NCBI RefSeq assembly: GCF_014672695.1
Contig: NZ_CP053923.1
Coordinates: 863,608-869,943, forward strand
DNA: 6,336 bases
Source: Defluviicoccus vanus
GTDB lineage: Bacteria; Pseudomonadota; Alphaproteobacteria; Rhodospirillales; Defluviicoccaceae
Reading direction: 5' to 3'
In this document: piece after piece, positions 1 to 6,000 of the stretch
How the letters are laid out: the number at the start of each line of letters is the position of its first letter
Numbering within the stretch: the first letter of the stretch is position 1
Made by a program: the position numbers and the translations under genes
Notes under the pieces: model-generated
Seen by the model: only the letters and a program-made list of their open reading frames with translations
Database searches by the model: none
What the model was told of the DNA's origin: nothing

Positions 1-22
1 GCCAATCGAGCGGCCCGCTCAT
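1..22 (-). CDS. Start of third gene of the ABC export operon (partial)
   Basis: An ATG on the minus strand at 22-20 overlaps the TGA of the permease in an ATGA arrangement, which is typical of translational coupling. Only seven codons are visible (MSGPLDW) before the window ends. By position, the gene after a GldA-like ATPase and a GldF-like permease is often a GldG-like auxiliary transport protein, but the visible residues cannot show that. The existence of a coupled start codon is seen; the identity is inference from operon order only. Confidence 0.5.
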
Positions 23-753
23 GCACCCCTCCGCGCGTCCACTGCAACCACCGTCGCGAACAGCCAGAAGGCAATCGTGGTGGCAAAGAACACCAGATCG
101 CGCAGGCTGAGTACGCCTTTGGTGACCGCATCGAAATGTTCGAGGAAACTGAGGCCGGCGACGAAGTCCACCACCCCTGCCGGTGCGATCCGCCGCACCC
201 AGTCCAGCACCAGGTCGAGACCACTCATCGTCCACAGGAAGCAGACGGCGGCGGCGAGAATGAAGGCAACCACCTGATTTTTGGTCAGCGCCGACATGCA
301 CGAGCCGATGGCCAGGAAGGCCCCCGCCATCAGCAGGCTGCCGAAGTAGCTGGCGGCGATGACGCCGTTATCCGGCTGTCCCAGCACGTTGACCGTGATC
401 CACATGGGAAAGGTGAGCGCCAGGGCAACGGCAATGAACGCCCAGGCGGCAAGGAACTTGCCGATGGTCGCCTGTGTCGGCGAAATCGGCAACGTCAGCA
501 GCAATTCGATGGTGCCGGTCTTGCGCTCCTCCGCCCACAGGCGCATCGCCACCGCCGGGACCAGCAGCAGATAGAGCCAGGGATGGAAGACGAAGAAGTT
601 TTCCAGCGTCGCCTCTCGCCGCTCGAAGAAGGCGCCGGCATAAAACGGCAGGGCGCCGGCGATGGCGACGAAGATGACGATGAAGACATAGCCGACGGGA
701 GTGGCGAAATAGCCGCGCAGTTCACGGCCGGCGACGGCTAGCACGTTATGCAT
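19..753 (-). CDS. ABC-2 type transporter permease (GldF-like)
   Basis: This is an integral inner-membrane subunit of an ABC exporter, 244 residues with about six hydrophobic segments (roughly residues 20-38, 57-72, 100-122, 132-152, 160-180 and 219-238). The stretch RLWAEERKTGTIELLLTLPI at residues 71-90 is the conserved cytoplasmic element of ABC-2 permeases (E..GT.E.LLT.P) between the second and third segments. I choose the ATG at 753 because the product then begins MHNVLAVAGRELRGYF, the usual N-terminus of this family, and because GGGAG lies 7 bases upstream. Two earlier in-frame ATGs (786, 771) would add residues that do not look like the family. The start overlaps the last 8 bases of the ATPase gene, and the stop overlaps the next start, so the three genes form one tightly coupled operon. 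The substrate cannot be told from sequence. GldF-like permeases occur widely outside gliding bacteria, so no motility role is implied. Confidence 0.9.
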   Translation of the reverse strand: MHNVLAVAGRELRGYFATPVGYVFIVIFVAIAGALPFYAGAFFERREATLENFFVFHPWLYLLLVPAVAMRLWAEERKTGTIELLLTLPISPTQATIGKFLAAWAFIAVALALTFPMWITVNVLGQPDNGVIAASYFGSLLMAGAFLAIGSCMSALTKNQVVAFILAAAVCFLWTMSGLDLVLDWVRRIAPAGVVDFVAGLSFLEHFDAVTKGVLSLRDLVFFATTIAFWLFATVVAVDARRGA

Positions 754-1707
754 GGCGGGTCTCCCGTGCATCGGCCGTTTCCGCATCGGTGGTCAACAGG
801 CGGAACACCTCGTCTAGTCGACCTCGATCGACCTCGATCGACCGCGCCGCCACGCCCGCCTCCTGCAGCGCCTGAGTGATGGCAGCAAGCGGCACCGAGC
901 CGCCGCGGCAGGACAGCCGCAGTTCATGGCGGCCGTCGGCGGCGAGACTTTCGGCGAGGCCGTCGGCGGCAAAGCGCTGCAGCACCGAGCGCGCCGCGGT
1001 CGCTTGGTTGGCGTTGACGCTGACCAGCAGCGTGTTGTGCTCCGGCAATCTGGCAAGTAGCTGGTCGGCGGTGCCGTCGGCGACGACGCGGCCGCGGTTG
1101 ATGATCACCGCCCGCGTACACACCGCGTCCACCTCTTCCAGGATGTGGGTGGAAACGATGATGGCCGACCCGCGCGAGGGTGCCGATCAGCTGGCGAACG
1201 TGAAACTTCTGATTGGGATCGAGACCGTCGGTGGGTTCATCCAGGATCAGCACCTCCGGCTCGTGCAGCATCGCCTGGGCCAGGCCGACGCGACGCTTGA
1301 ACCCCTTCGACAGCGTTTCGATCGGCTGCTCGTACACTTCGGCGAGCGACACCATATCCATGACCCGATCCAACTTCCGCCGCTTCGCCGCGCCGCGATA
1401 GCCGCGGACGTCGGCGACGAAGGCCAGGAAGCTGCGCACACTCATGTCGCCGTAGAGGGGGCCCCCTCCGGCAGATAACCGAGGCAGCGCCGGGCGGCGA
1501 GCGGATCCTGGACGATATCGTGGCCGCAGATGCGGACCGAGCCGGCGGTGGGTTCGAAGAAGCCGCCAATCATCCGCATGGTCGTCGTCTTGCCGGCACC
1601 ATTGGGCCCAAGAAAGCCCAGCACCTCCCCTTATGAACGTGCAGGCTGATCCGGTCGGCGGCAAGCAAAGGTCCAAAGCGCTTGGTCAGGCCGTTAGCAT
1701 CAATCAT
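746..1707 (-). pseudogene. ABC transporter ATP-binding protein (GldA-like), split by three frameshifts
   Basis: Joined across its frames, this is an ATPase of about 320 residues of the ABC-2/GldA type that would energise the permease encoded next to it. In order it shows an N-terminal strand (MIDANGLTKRFG), Walker A GPNGAGKTT near residues 34-42, LGYLPEGAP followed by LYGDMSV near 76-91, the signature LSKGF near 133-137, Walker B VLILDEPTDGLD near 153-164, the H-loop STHILEE near 186-192, and a C-terminal regulatory half ending in LDEVFRLLTT. No single frame carries it. The frame changes (1) near 1627-1630, where one G of a G run on the coding strand appears to be missing before GAG GTG CTG; (2) at 1457-1461, where one C of a C run appears to be missing before CTC TAC GGC; and (3) between about 1160 and 1171, where one extra base is present, for example in the GGG at 1171-1169. 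The start is ATG at 1707 (GTG at 1710 is an alternative), with no clear Shine-Dalgarno. The last codons overlap the permease start. All motifs are intact, so decay is very recent or the sequence has homopolymer errors; I cannot tell which from one window. Confidence 0.87.
818..844. repeat. 10-base tandem repeat, about 2.7 copies, inside the ATPase gene
   Basis: The unit tcgacctcga is repeated head to tail at 818-827, 828-837 and, in part, 838-844. It lies in the codons for RSIEVDRGRLDEVF near the C-terminus of the ABC ATPase. A 10-base unit would shift the frame if a copy were gained or lost, yet the reading frame here still gives the expected family ending, so the present copy number looks like the functional one. 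Confidence 0.7.
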
Positions 1708-1710
1708 CAC

Positions 1711-2218
1711 AGTGACAGAATGTTGTTGCGGACGACGGTGGCTGTTGAGCGGGTTTGGCCAGGCAACGTGACATCAGCACGGCAGATGCTCCCCCTCGCC
1801 ATGGTTCGGCGGATCGTCCGGCCGTCGCGATTTGACCCGAACGCCGCCAAGGCCAAGGCGGCCGCAGGGTACTCAAATCGTCCTGCGGTGCAAGAGGCGA
1901 TCGGGCTTTATCTCCCGGCCGCCCCCGCGACGGACGCGCCGCCAACTCGGTAGAGCGGCCTCCTGCAAAGCATTTCCGCCCTAGCTCGCTCCCCGCCGCA
2001 ATCAACAACTTGTGATCCGCATGCCGTCGCAGCGGCCGCGGCTGACGCGCGGCTGCTGATCACCGCGCATCGTTCGCCGGCGCCCTGCCGAAATATAGTG
2101 ACAAAACCAGGTCAGCATCGGCTGCTTAGTTGCGCCACGGTGGTTGATGTGGTGATATCGTCTTCTTAAGAACGCAGCGGCACCAAGGCCGCAAACACCA
2201 GGATGCGCGGGGATCGTC
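1711..2218. other. Intergenic region, no convincing gene
   Basis: About 510 bases lie between the divergently read ABC operon and the cupin gene. Open frames exist on both strands (for example 1633-1953 plus and 1700-2008 minus), but they are rich in Arg, Ala and Pro, lack a good ribosome binding site and resemble no family I know. They look like chance ORFs in GC-rich DNA. I see no tRNA-like fold. A very weak promoter-like pair (ttgatg, 17 bases, taagaa) lies about 50-75 bases before the cupin start; I give it little weight. Confidence 0.55.
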
Positions 2219-2536
2219 ATGGCGAAGAAGTTCAGGAAGGGCAAGTTCCCAGAACCGGTGAATCGTGGCGCTGTGGCTGCCGAGTGGCGGTCCTGCGGCT
2301 ACTCATGCGATCTTTTCGTCGACCCGCCGGGCCGCGCGTGGCTTGATTTTGTCCACCACAGCAACGAGTTGGTGGCCGTGGCCGAAGGACGGCTTGAGGT
2401 TGCCGTCGACGGCGAACTCTTCGTCGCCGAACCGGGGGACGAAGTCTTCATCCCGCGCGGCACCCGCCATTCCGTCCGCAATGTCTCGTCGATGACGACG
2501 CGGTGGCTTTACGGTTACGACAACCCGCACGCCTGA
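2219..2536 (+). CDS. Small single-domain cupin protein
   Basis: This 105-residue protein is one cupin barrel. Motif 2 is exact: G73-DEVFI-P79-R-G81-TR-H84-SVR-N88, matching G(X5)PXG(X2)H(X3)N. Motif 1 is looser: H46-H47-S-N-E50 followed by AEG (56-57), which would supply the metal-binding His and Glu. The N-terminal part (GYSCDLFVDPPGRAWLDFVHHSNELV) and the end TTRWLYGYDNP resemble a family of roughly 105-115-residue stand-alone bacterial cupins of unknown substrate. The ATG at 2219 is preceded by GGGGA with a 5-base gap, which supports this start. The protein has no signal peptide or membrane segment and is presumably cytoplasmic. It is read alone: the upstream gene is divergent and the next certain gene on the same strand begins 850 bases downstream. 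Cupins of this size may be metal-dependent enzymes or sugar/acid-binding regulators, and the sequence does not decide which. Confidence 0.87.
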   Translation: MAKKFRKGKFPEPVNRGAVAAEWRSCGYSCDLFVDPPGRAWLDFVHHSNELVAVAEGRLEVAVDGELFVAEPGDEVFIPRGTRHSVRNVSSMTTRWLYGYDNPHA

Positions 2537-2540
2537 AACG

Positions 2541-2573
2541 CCCCTCGCCGCCTGCAGGCGCACAACGGCGGGG
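2541..2573 (+). terminator. Possible terminator hairpin after the cupin gene
   Basis: Four bases after the cupin stop, CGCCG (2546-2550) can pair with CGGCG (2566-2570), and CCC (2541-2543) with GGG (2571-2573) across a small bulge. The loop contains the palindrome CCTGCAGG. No proper T tract follows (only ttcaacgttt), so it is a weak candidate for a rho-independent terminator. Confidence 0.35.
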
Positions 2574-2644
2574 TTCAACGTTTCGGCACTCATCAGCTTT
2601 TGATATTGGATTCGCCGGGTCGCGCCGGTAGTGCCGTCGGCTGT

Positions 2645-2756
2645 GCCGAGCGTAGAGGCATTCCGGTGTGCTCGGCTGGGATCGAGATCGTACACCGGAT
2701 CACGACCGGCGAGAAACGCCGGCGGTTAGCTGACCGGCGTCATGGCAACGCCGGTC
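2645..2756. repeat. Cluster of inverted repeats, possible structured element
   Basis: Four inverted repeats lie within about 110 non-coding bases. GCCGAGC (2645-2651) pairs with GCTCGGC (2670-2676). TCCGGTGT (2662-2669) pairs with ACACCGGA (2692-2699). CCGGCG (2706-2711) pairs with CGCCGG (2717-2722) across a 5-base loop. GACCGGCGT (2732-2740) pairs perfectly with ACGCCGGTC (2748-2756) across a 7-base loop. The first two interlock: the 5' arm of the second sits in the loop of the first, which is a pseudoknot topology or a pair of alternative folds. TCCGGTGTG recurs at 2755-2763. The pairing is seen; any function is unknown, and high GC makes some of it likely by chance. Confidence 0.5.
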
Positions 2757-2786
2757 CGGTGTGATTGTGGCTGCGGATATGGACGA

Positions 2787-2996
2787 TCAATAGCGATCGG
2801 CACACCGAATAAATGCGCGTGACGCATGCTGCCGCTGATCAGCCTTCACCGGGATCAGCGTCAGCGCCATTGGCATTCTGTGCACCGGCTGCGCAAGGGG
2901 AGCCAAATACAGATCAAGAACTTCTTTCGCGAGATCAAGCGTCTTCAATATCGTTTCGACAGACAGCGCCATCAGTGCGCGTGTACAATTAAACAT
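2787..2996 (-). CDS. Small hypothetical protein, 69 residues (uncertain)
   Basis: I do not recognise this protein. The reason to list it is its start: on the minus strand GGAGGAG ends two bases before the ATG at 2996, one of the best Shine-Dalgarno matches in the window. About 45 bases further upstream there is a promoter-like pair (ttgcag, 17 bases, ttttat) in a locally AT-richer stretch. The product has a helical-looking N-terminal half (RALMALSVETILKTLDLAKEVLDLYLAPLAQP) and a basic tail (VKADQRQHASRAFIRCADRY). It has no clear membrane segment or signal peptide. Codon third positions are only about half G or C, unlike the strongly GC-biased genes around it, so it may be a recent or foreign gene, a decayed fragment, or chance. 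It faces away from the short-chain dehydrogenase and towards the inverted-repeat cluster. Confidence 0.3.
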   Translation of the reverse strand: MFNCTRALMALSVETILKTLDLAKEVLDLYLAPLAQPVHRMPMALTLIPVKADQRQHASRAFIRCADRY

Positions 2997-3386
2997 TTCT
3001 CCTCCACGTTTTTGAATGCCTGTGTGGCTTTGAAGCCATAAAATCGCTTTTTGCCGGGGCCTGCAACCTTAAAGATTACGGAGGCATGCAGGCAGCCACC
3101 CGGTCGTTGCTGCGCCTTGCGCCGAATGACCGCGCGCGCGGCGCCCGAGCATTGGCACTCTTTCGGCAGCACCCCTTGGTCGGCCGCAAGCGTGTGCGTA
3201 AGATAGCTGCCCGGTGGCGGCTTCAAAGGGGATCGCCGCCGGCACTTCCAGCCCCTGGCGACGGCGCCATTGCCTGCCCGCGGGCAGAGGCGGTAACCCC
3301 GGCCCTTGTGTTCGTGCCCATGGATCCGCGGCGGGAAACATCCGGACCAGGGGGACATCCGGACACGAGACAGGAGAATTGGCGGC
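2997..3386. other. Intergenic region before the short-chain dehydrogenase
   Basis: No convincing gene is seen in these 390 bases. The segment 2985-3080 is clearly AT-richer than its surroundings and probably holds regulatory sequence, perhaps for the small minus-strand ORF. From 3085 on, the sequence is GC-rich with open frames on both strands. The plus-strand ORF from 3086 has GGAG only one base before its ATG and runs out of frame into the dehydrogenase gene; the minus-strand ORFs starting at 3388 and 4193 are antisense to it. None resembles a known family. Confidence 0.5.
3338..3364. repeat. 10-base direct repeat upstream of the dehydrogenase
   Basis: Acatccggac occurs at 3338-3347 and again at 3355-3364, a 17-base period, ending 7 bases before the Shine-Dalgarno of the dehydrogenase gene. 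Each copy holds the palindrome TCCGGA. It could be a tandem operator or the remnant of a duplicated end of a mobile element; nothing here decides this. Confidence 0.45.
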
Positions 3387-4178
3387 ATGCGCCATGCTTA
3401 CCAGCGAGCCATGATCACCGGCGCGACGAGCGGCATCGGCGCGGCCTTCGCCGAGCAGCTGCCGGCAACCACCAGCCTGCTGCTGCCGGGGCGCAGCGAA
3501 GAGCGGCTGGCCGCCGCGGCCAAGCGGCTCGCCCGCCCGGGGCGGACGGTGGAAACGATGCTGGCAGATCTCGCCGATCCGGCGGCGGTGGATGCGCTGG
3601 CCGCACGTGCCGACGCGTTCGGCATCGACCTCCTGATCAACAATGCGGGTCTCGGTCCCTTCGGTCCGTTCCTCGATAACCCGGCAGCTCTGGAACGAGC
3701 AACAACCATGGTCAACGTGGTGGCGATGGTGATGCTGACCCGCCAACTGCTGCCGGGCATGCTGCAACGGGCGAAGGCCGCGCAGCGCCGCGCCGGCCTG
3801 ATCATCGTCGCCAGCACCGCCGCGTTCGCGCCGGTCCCCTACTTCGCCACCTACACCGCCAGCAAAGCCTTCGATCTGAACTTCGCCGAGGCGATTGCCG
3901 AAGAACTGCGCGGTGAGCCGATCGACGTGGTGGCGCTTTGCCCTGGTCCCACCCGAACCACCTTCGGCACCAGCGCCGGCTTCGATCTGAGCCACTTGCC
4001 CGGTGCCACCGATCCCGCCGCTGTCGCCCGCGCCGGCCTCGACGGCTTGGGTCGCGGGACCATTCGGGTGAGCGGCGCGGTGGGCCAGGCTGCGTTCGTA
4101 CCGGTGGTATGGCCGCGCCGGCTGCTGACCGGTGCCCTCGGCGCGGCGATGCGTGTGGTCGCGGCGCGACGCCGCTGA
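3387..4178 (+). CDS. Short-chain dehydrogenase/reductase (SDR family)
   Basis: This is an NAD(P)-dependent oxidoreductase of 263 residues with a Rossmann fold, the classical SDR length. It shows the cofactor motif TGATSGIG (residues 11-18), a GRS turn after the second strand (about 35-37), DLAD (61-64) which usually contacts the adenine, NNAG (85-88), and the catalytic Ser143, Tyr156 and Lys160 (YTASK) at the standard spacing of 13 and 4. CPGPT follows the active site, as is usual. The ATG at 3387 is preferred: AGGAG lies about 10 bases upstream, and it leaves ten residues for the first strand before TG. The frame is open further upstream, but those residues are unlike the family, and an ATG at 3411 would cut into the strand. 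The pattern LINNAGLGPFGPF and IIVASTAAFAPVPYFATYTASKAF fits the COG0300 (DltE/YqjQ-like) branch, whose substrates are mostly unknown. No membrane segment is obvious apart from a mildly hydrophobic C-terminal end. No catalytic partner is encoded nearby. Confidence 0.94.
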   Translation: MRHAYQRAMITGATSGIGAAFAEQLPATTSLLLPGRSEERLAAAAKRLARPGRTVETMLADLADPAAVDALAARADAFGIDLLINNAGLGPFGPFLDNPAALERATTMVNVVAMVMLTRQLLPGMLQRAKAAQRRAGLIIVASTAAFAPVPYFATYTASKAFDLNFAEAIAEELRGEPIDVVALCPGPTRTTFGTSAGFDLSHLPGATDPAAVARAGLDGLGRGTIRVSGAVGQAAFVPVVWPRRLLTGALGAAMRVVAARRR

Positions 4179-4180
4179 AG

Positions 4181-4237
4181 ACTCTGCGCGCAATCAGCTT
4201 CATGCAGTGCCCCTCGTTGGCGTAGGTCTTGCAGAGT
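4181..4237. repeat. Inverted repeat between the dehydrogenase and SirB1-family genes
   Basis: ACTCTGC (4181-4187), just after the dehydrogenase stop, is matched by GCAGAGT (4231-4237) across 43 bases. The pair is perfect but short and widely spaced, with no T tract after it. It may bring the gene ends together in a larger RNA fold, or it may be chance. Confidence 0.25.
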
Positions 4238-4322
4238 GGGTTTGCTGACCTAATTACGATCCAGGCGCCCCGTCTCGTCCGGGCGTCGCGCAGAGATCGC
4301 GGAGAGGGAGACAGAATCGATC

Positions 4323-5153
4323 GTGGAATGCCGCACGCAGCTGCTCGAAACCTTGAGAGACGTGGGCCGCCGCGACGATAGCCGCATTCCACTTGCCGAA
4401 ACCGCCCTCCACCTCGCCGCCATCGATCGGCCGGAGGTGGATCTGGCCCCCTACCACCAGCATCTGGCTGAGATCGCCATGCGCGCCGCGGAGCGGGTGA
4501 CGCGGACCGACAGCGTCGACATGCAGGTGGAGGCGCTGCGCCATGTCTTGGTGGACTATTATGGCTACCAGGGCGACGGCGAAACCTACGATGATCCGCG
4601 CAACGCCAGCCTGATCGACGTGATCGATCGCCGCCGCGGCCTGCCGGTGGCGCTCGGCATCCTCTACGTTCACACTGCGCGGGCCTACGATGGCGAGATC
4701 TGCGGCCTCAGTTTCCCCTCACATTTCCTGGTGCGGCTGACCGCCCGCGGCCAACACGTGATCATCGATCCCTTCGGCGGGGGACGGACCATGATTGCCG
4801 CCGACCTGCGGCAGCGGCTGAAGCAATTGCAGGGGCCAACGGCCGAGATCAAGCCGCAGGACTACGCCGCCGTCAGCAATCGCGACATCCTGATCCGGTT
4901 GCAGAACAACATCAAATCGCGCGCCATCAGCGCTGGCGACTTGACACGCGGGCTCGAAATACTCGAACGAATGAACGCCATCGCCCCCAACCGCAGCGAA
5001 CTGTGGTGGGAAACGGCGATGCTGCACAGCCGGCTCGGCAACATTCACACCGCGATCGCCACCCTCGAAGCCTGTCTCGCCGCCGGCACCATCGTCAGCG
5101 GCGCGCACGAAATCGAGGAGCTGCTGCAGCGACTGATCGAGCGGATGAACTGA
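4323..5153 (+). CDS. SirB1/COG2912 family transglutaminase-like protein with helical C-terminus
   Basis: The product is 276 residues, the usual length of this family. The core is a transglutaminase-like fold with the family hallmarks DPRNASLIDVIDRRRGLPVALGILY (about residues 91-115), GLSFPSHFLVR (128-138) and HVIIDPFGGG (145-154). His134 and Asp149 match the His and Asp of the transglutaminase triad. The position where a catalytic Cys would be expected, at the start of the helix around RRGLPVAL, has no Cys; this is normal for the family, so it is probably not an active transglutaminase. From about residue 187 the chain is helical and TPR-like (LQNNIKSRAISAGDLTRGLEILERMNAIAPNRSELWWETAMLHSRLGNIHTAIATLEACL), suggesting protein binding. 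The start is GTG at 4323; the purine-rich GGAGAGGGAG at 4301-4310 is its likely, somewhat distant, ribosome binding site, and no other in-frame start lies close to it. It is cytoplasmic, with no signal peptide. Its cellular role is not established for most members. Confidence 0.88.
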   Translation: MECRTQLLETLRDVGRRDDSRIPLAETALHLAAIDRPEVDLAPYHQHLAEIAMRAAERVTRTDSVDMQVEALRHVLVDYYGYQGDGETYDDPRNASLIDVIDRRRGLPVALGILYVHTARAYDGEICGLSFPSHFLVRLTARGQHVIIDPFGGGRTMIAADLRQRLKQLQGPTAEIKPQDYAAVSNRDILIRLQNNIKSRAISAGDLTRGLEILERMNAIAPNRSELWWETAMLHSRLGNIHTAIATLEACLAAGTIVSGAHEIEELLQRLIERMN

Positions 5154-5192
5154 GCTTGAGCTGAGTCTGAGCAGTGGCGAAGCGCCCTCGTC

Positions 5193-5194
5193 TA
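5193..5194. repeat. Left target site duplication (TA, within CTAG)
   Basis: TA directly abuts the left inverted repeat and matches TA at 6015-6016. Because the terminal base of each end is G and the flanks are C and G, the duplication can equally be read as CTAG (5192-5195 and 6014-6017). Confidence 0.75.
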
Positions 5195-5211
5195 GGGCCT
5201 GTTGAGATTCA
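5195..5211 (+). repeat. Left terminal inverted repeat of the insertion sequence
   Basis: Gggcctgttgagattca is identical to the reverse complement of 5998-6014. The match stops at the next base, which defines 17 bases. Confidence 0.93.
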
Positions 5212-5249
5212 GGATTCCATCCTTGGCTTGATTGTGATTCAAGCTATGG

Positions 5250-6000
5250 ATGGAACGTTTTGTACTGACAGACGCCCAATGGGCGAGAATGGAACCGCAC
5301 TGCCTGGGCAAGCCAACGGACGCGGGTCGCAGCGGCAGAGACAATCGGCTCTTTGTCGAGGCGGTTCTGTGGGTGGTTCGCACGGGCAGTCCCTGGCGTG
5401 ATTTGCCGGCCTTTTTCGGCAACTGGAACACCGTCTTCAAGCGCTACCGAGACTGGGTCAAAGCCGATGTTTTCATTCGGCTTTTCGAGGCTTGCTCGGA
5501 TGATCCCGATATGGAGTACGCCATGGTCGACGCCACCATCGTCAAGGTTCACCGCCATGGCCAGGGCGCAAAGGGGGACTCAGAGCCAGGCCATAGGGCG
5601 CTCCAAAGGCGGCATGACGACCAAGATCCTGGCCCTGACCGATGCCCTGGGCAATCTCGTGCGCTTCGCACTCCTGCCGGGCCACCGCTTCGATACCGTC
5701 GGCGTTGCCCCGCTCATCGACGGCCTCCAATTCGACGCTTTCATCGCCGACAAAGCCTTCGACAGCAACGACATCGTCGCTGAGCTCAACGAGCGCGGCG
5801 CCAAGATCGTCATCTCCCAGCATCCGCGCCGGAGCAAGCCTCTCCCATTCGATGCCGAGATGTACAAATGGCGCCATCTCATCGAAAACTTCTTCTGTAA
5901 GCTCAAAGAGTTCAAGCGCATCGCCATGCGTGCCGACAAAACAGACCAAAGCTTCAGCGCCAATATCTATCTCGTCGCCGCCGTCATAAACTCACGGTGA
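5250..6000 (+). CDS. IS5-family transposase, two frames joined by ribosomal slippage
   Basis: This is a DDE transposase of about 249-250 residues made from two overlapping frames. The first frame starts at ATG 5250 (MERFVLTDAQWARMEPHCLG) and holds the DUF4096-type N-terminal DNA-binding region and the first catalytic Asp in AMVDATIVKVHRHG (Asp94). It would continue alone only as an unrelated Arg/His-rich tail to 5783. The second frame takes over after GQGAKG with TQSQAIGRSKGGMTTK and holds the second Asp in IADKAFDS (about 167) and the Y-2-R-3-E-6-K signature of the IS4/IS5 group in YKWRHLIENFFCKLK (about Tyr205, Arg208, Glu212, Lys219). It ends at TGA 5998-6000, inside the right inverted repeat. 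The switch is +1 (equivalent to -2) at a run of five G. Members of this group commonly have this two-frame layout, so the gene is probably functional rather than broken. Confidence 0.88.
5571..5577 (+). promoter_or_regulatory. Probable frameshift site (AAGGGGG) of the transposase
   Basis: The first frame reads GCA AAG GGG GAC here, while the second frame continues ACT CAG from 5578. The run of five G after AA is the natural place for slippage, either by ribosomes or by RNA polymerase. The two frames overlap widely (at least 5353-5783), so the exact point rests on where the protein stops and resumes looking like the family. Confidence 0.65.

Noticed and set aside
136..741. 201-codon open frame on the plus strand opposite the permease
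   Set aside because: It is antisense to a clear membrane permease. Its composition (Gln, Arg, Asp, Gly, His rich) is what the complement of hydrophobic codons produces.
1633..1953. Plus-strand ORF of 106 codons overlapping the ATPase start
   Set aside because: No ribosome binding site, no recognisable domain, and the first part is antisense to the ATPase N-terminus.
3011..3058. Hairpin TGGCT-TTGA-AGCCA with T-rich sequence nearby, as a terminator
   Set aside because: The stem is only five pairs and the T run starts about ten bases later, so it does not fit a rho-independent terminator.
2972..3388. Minus-strand ORF of 138 codons ending in a Lys-rich stretch (PGKKRFYGFKATQAFKNVEEK)
   Set aside because: The Lys-rich end comes from the AT-richer intergenic island and the rest is Arg/Pro/Cys-rich noise. 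It has no supported start and overlaps the better-supported small ORF start in another frame.
3069..4193. 374-codon open frame on the minus strand, antisense to the dehydrogenase
   Set aside because: It lies entirely opposite a gene with a complete set of SDR motifs, is made of low-complexity Arg/Ala/Gly/His-rich sequence and shows no family resemblance. It is a shadow frame of GC-rich coding DNA.
4181..4260. Promoter and minus-strand peptide (LCKTYANEGHCMKLIARRV) before the SirB1-family gene
   Set aside because: The -35/-10 candidates have poor matches or wrong spacing. The peptide is short, lacks a start signal and runs into the antisense of the dehydrogenase.
5250..5783. Reading the first transposase frame alone as a 177-residue protein
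   Set aside because: After AKG it becomes an Arg/His/Pro-rich tail unlike the family, while the true continuation is in the next frame. The end at 5783 has no biological support.
5542..5963. Minus-strand ORFs antisense to the transposase
   Set aside because: They oppose the catalytic half of the transposase and show no family features; shadows.
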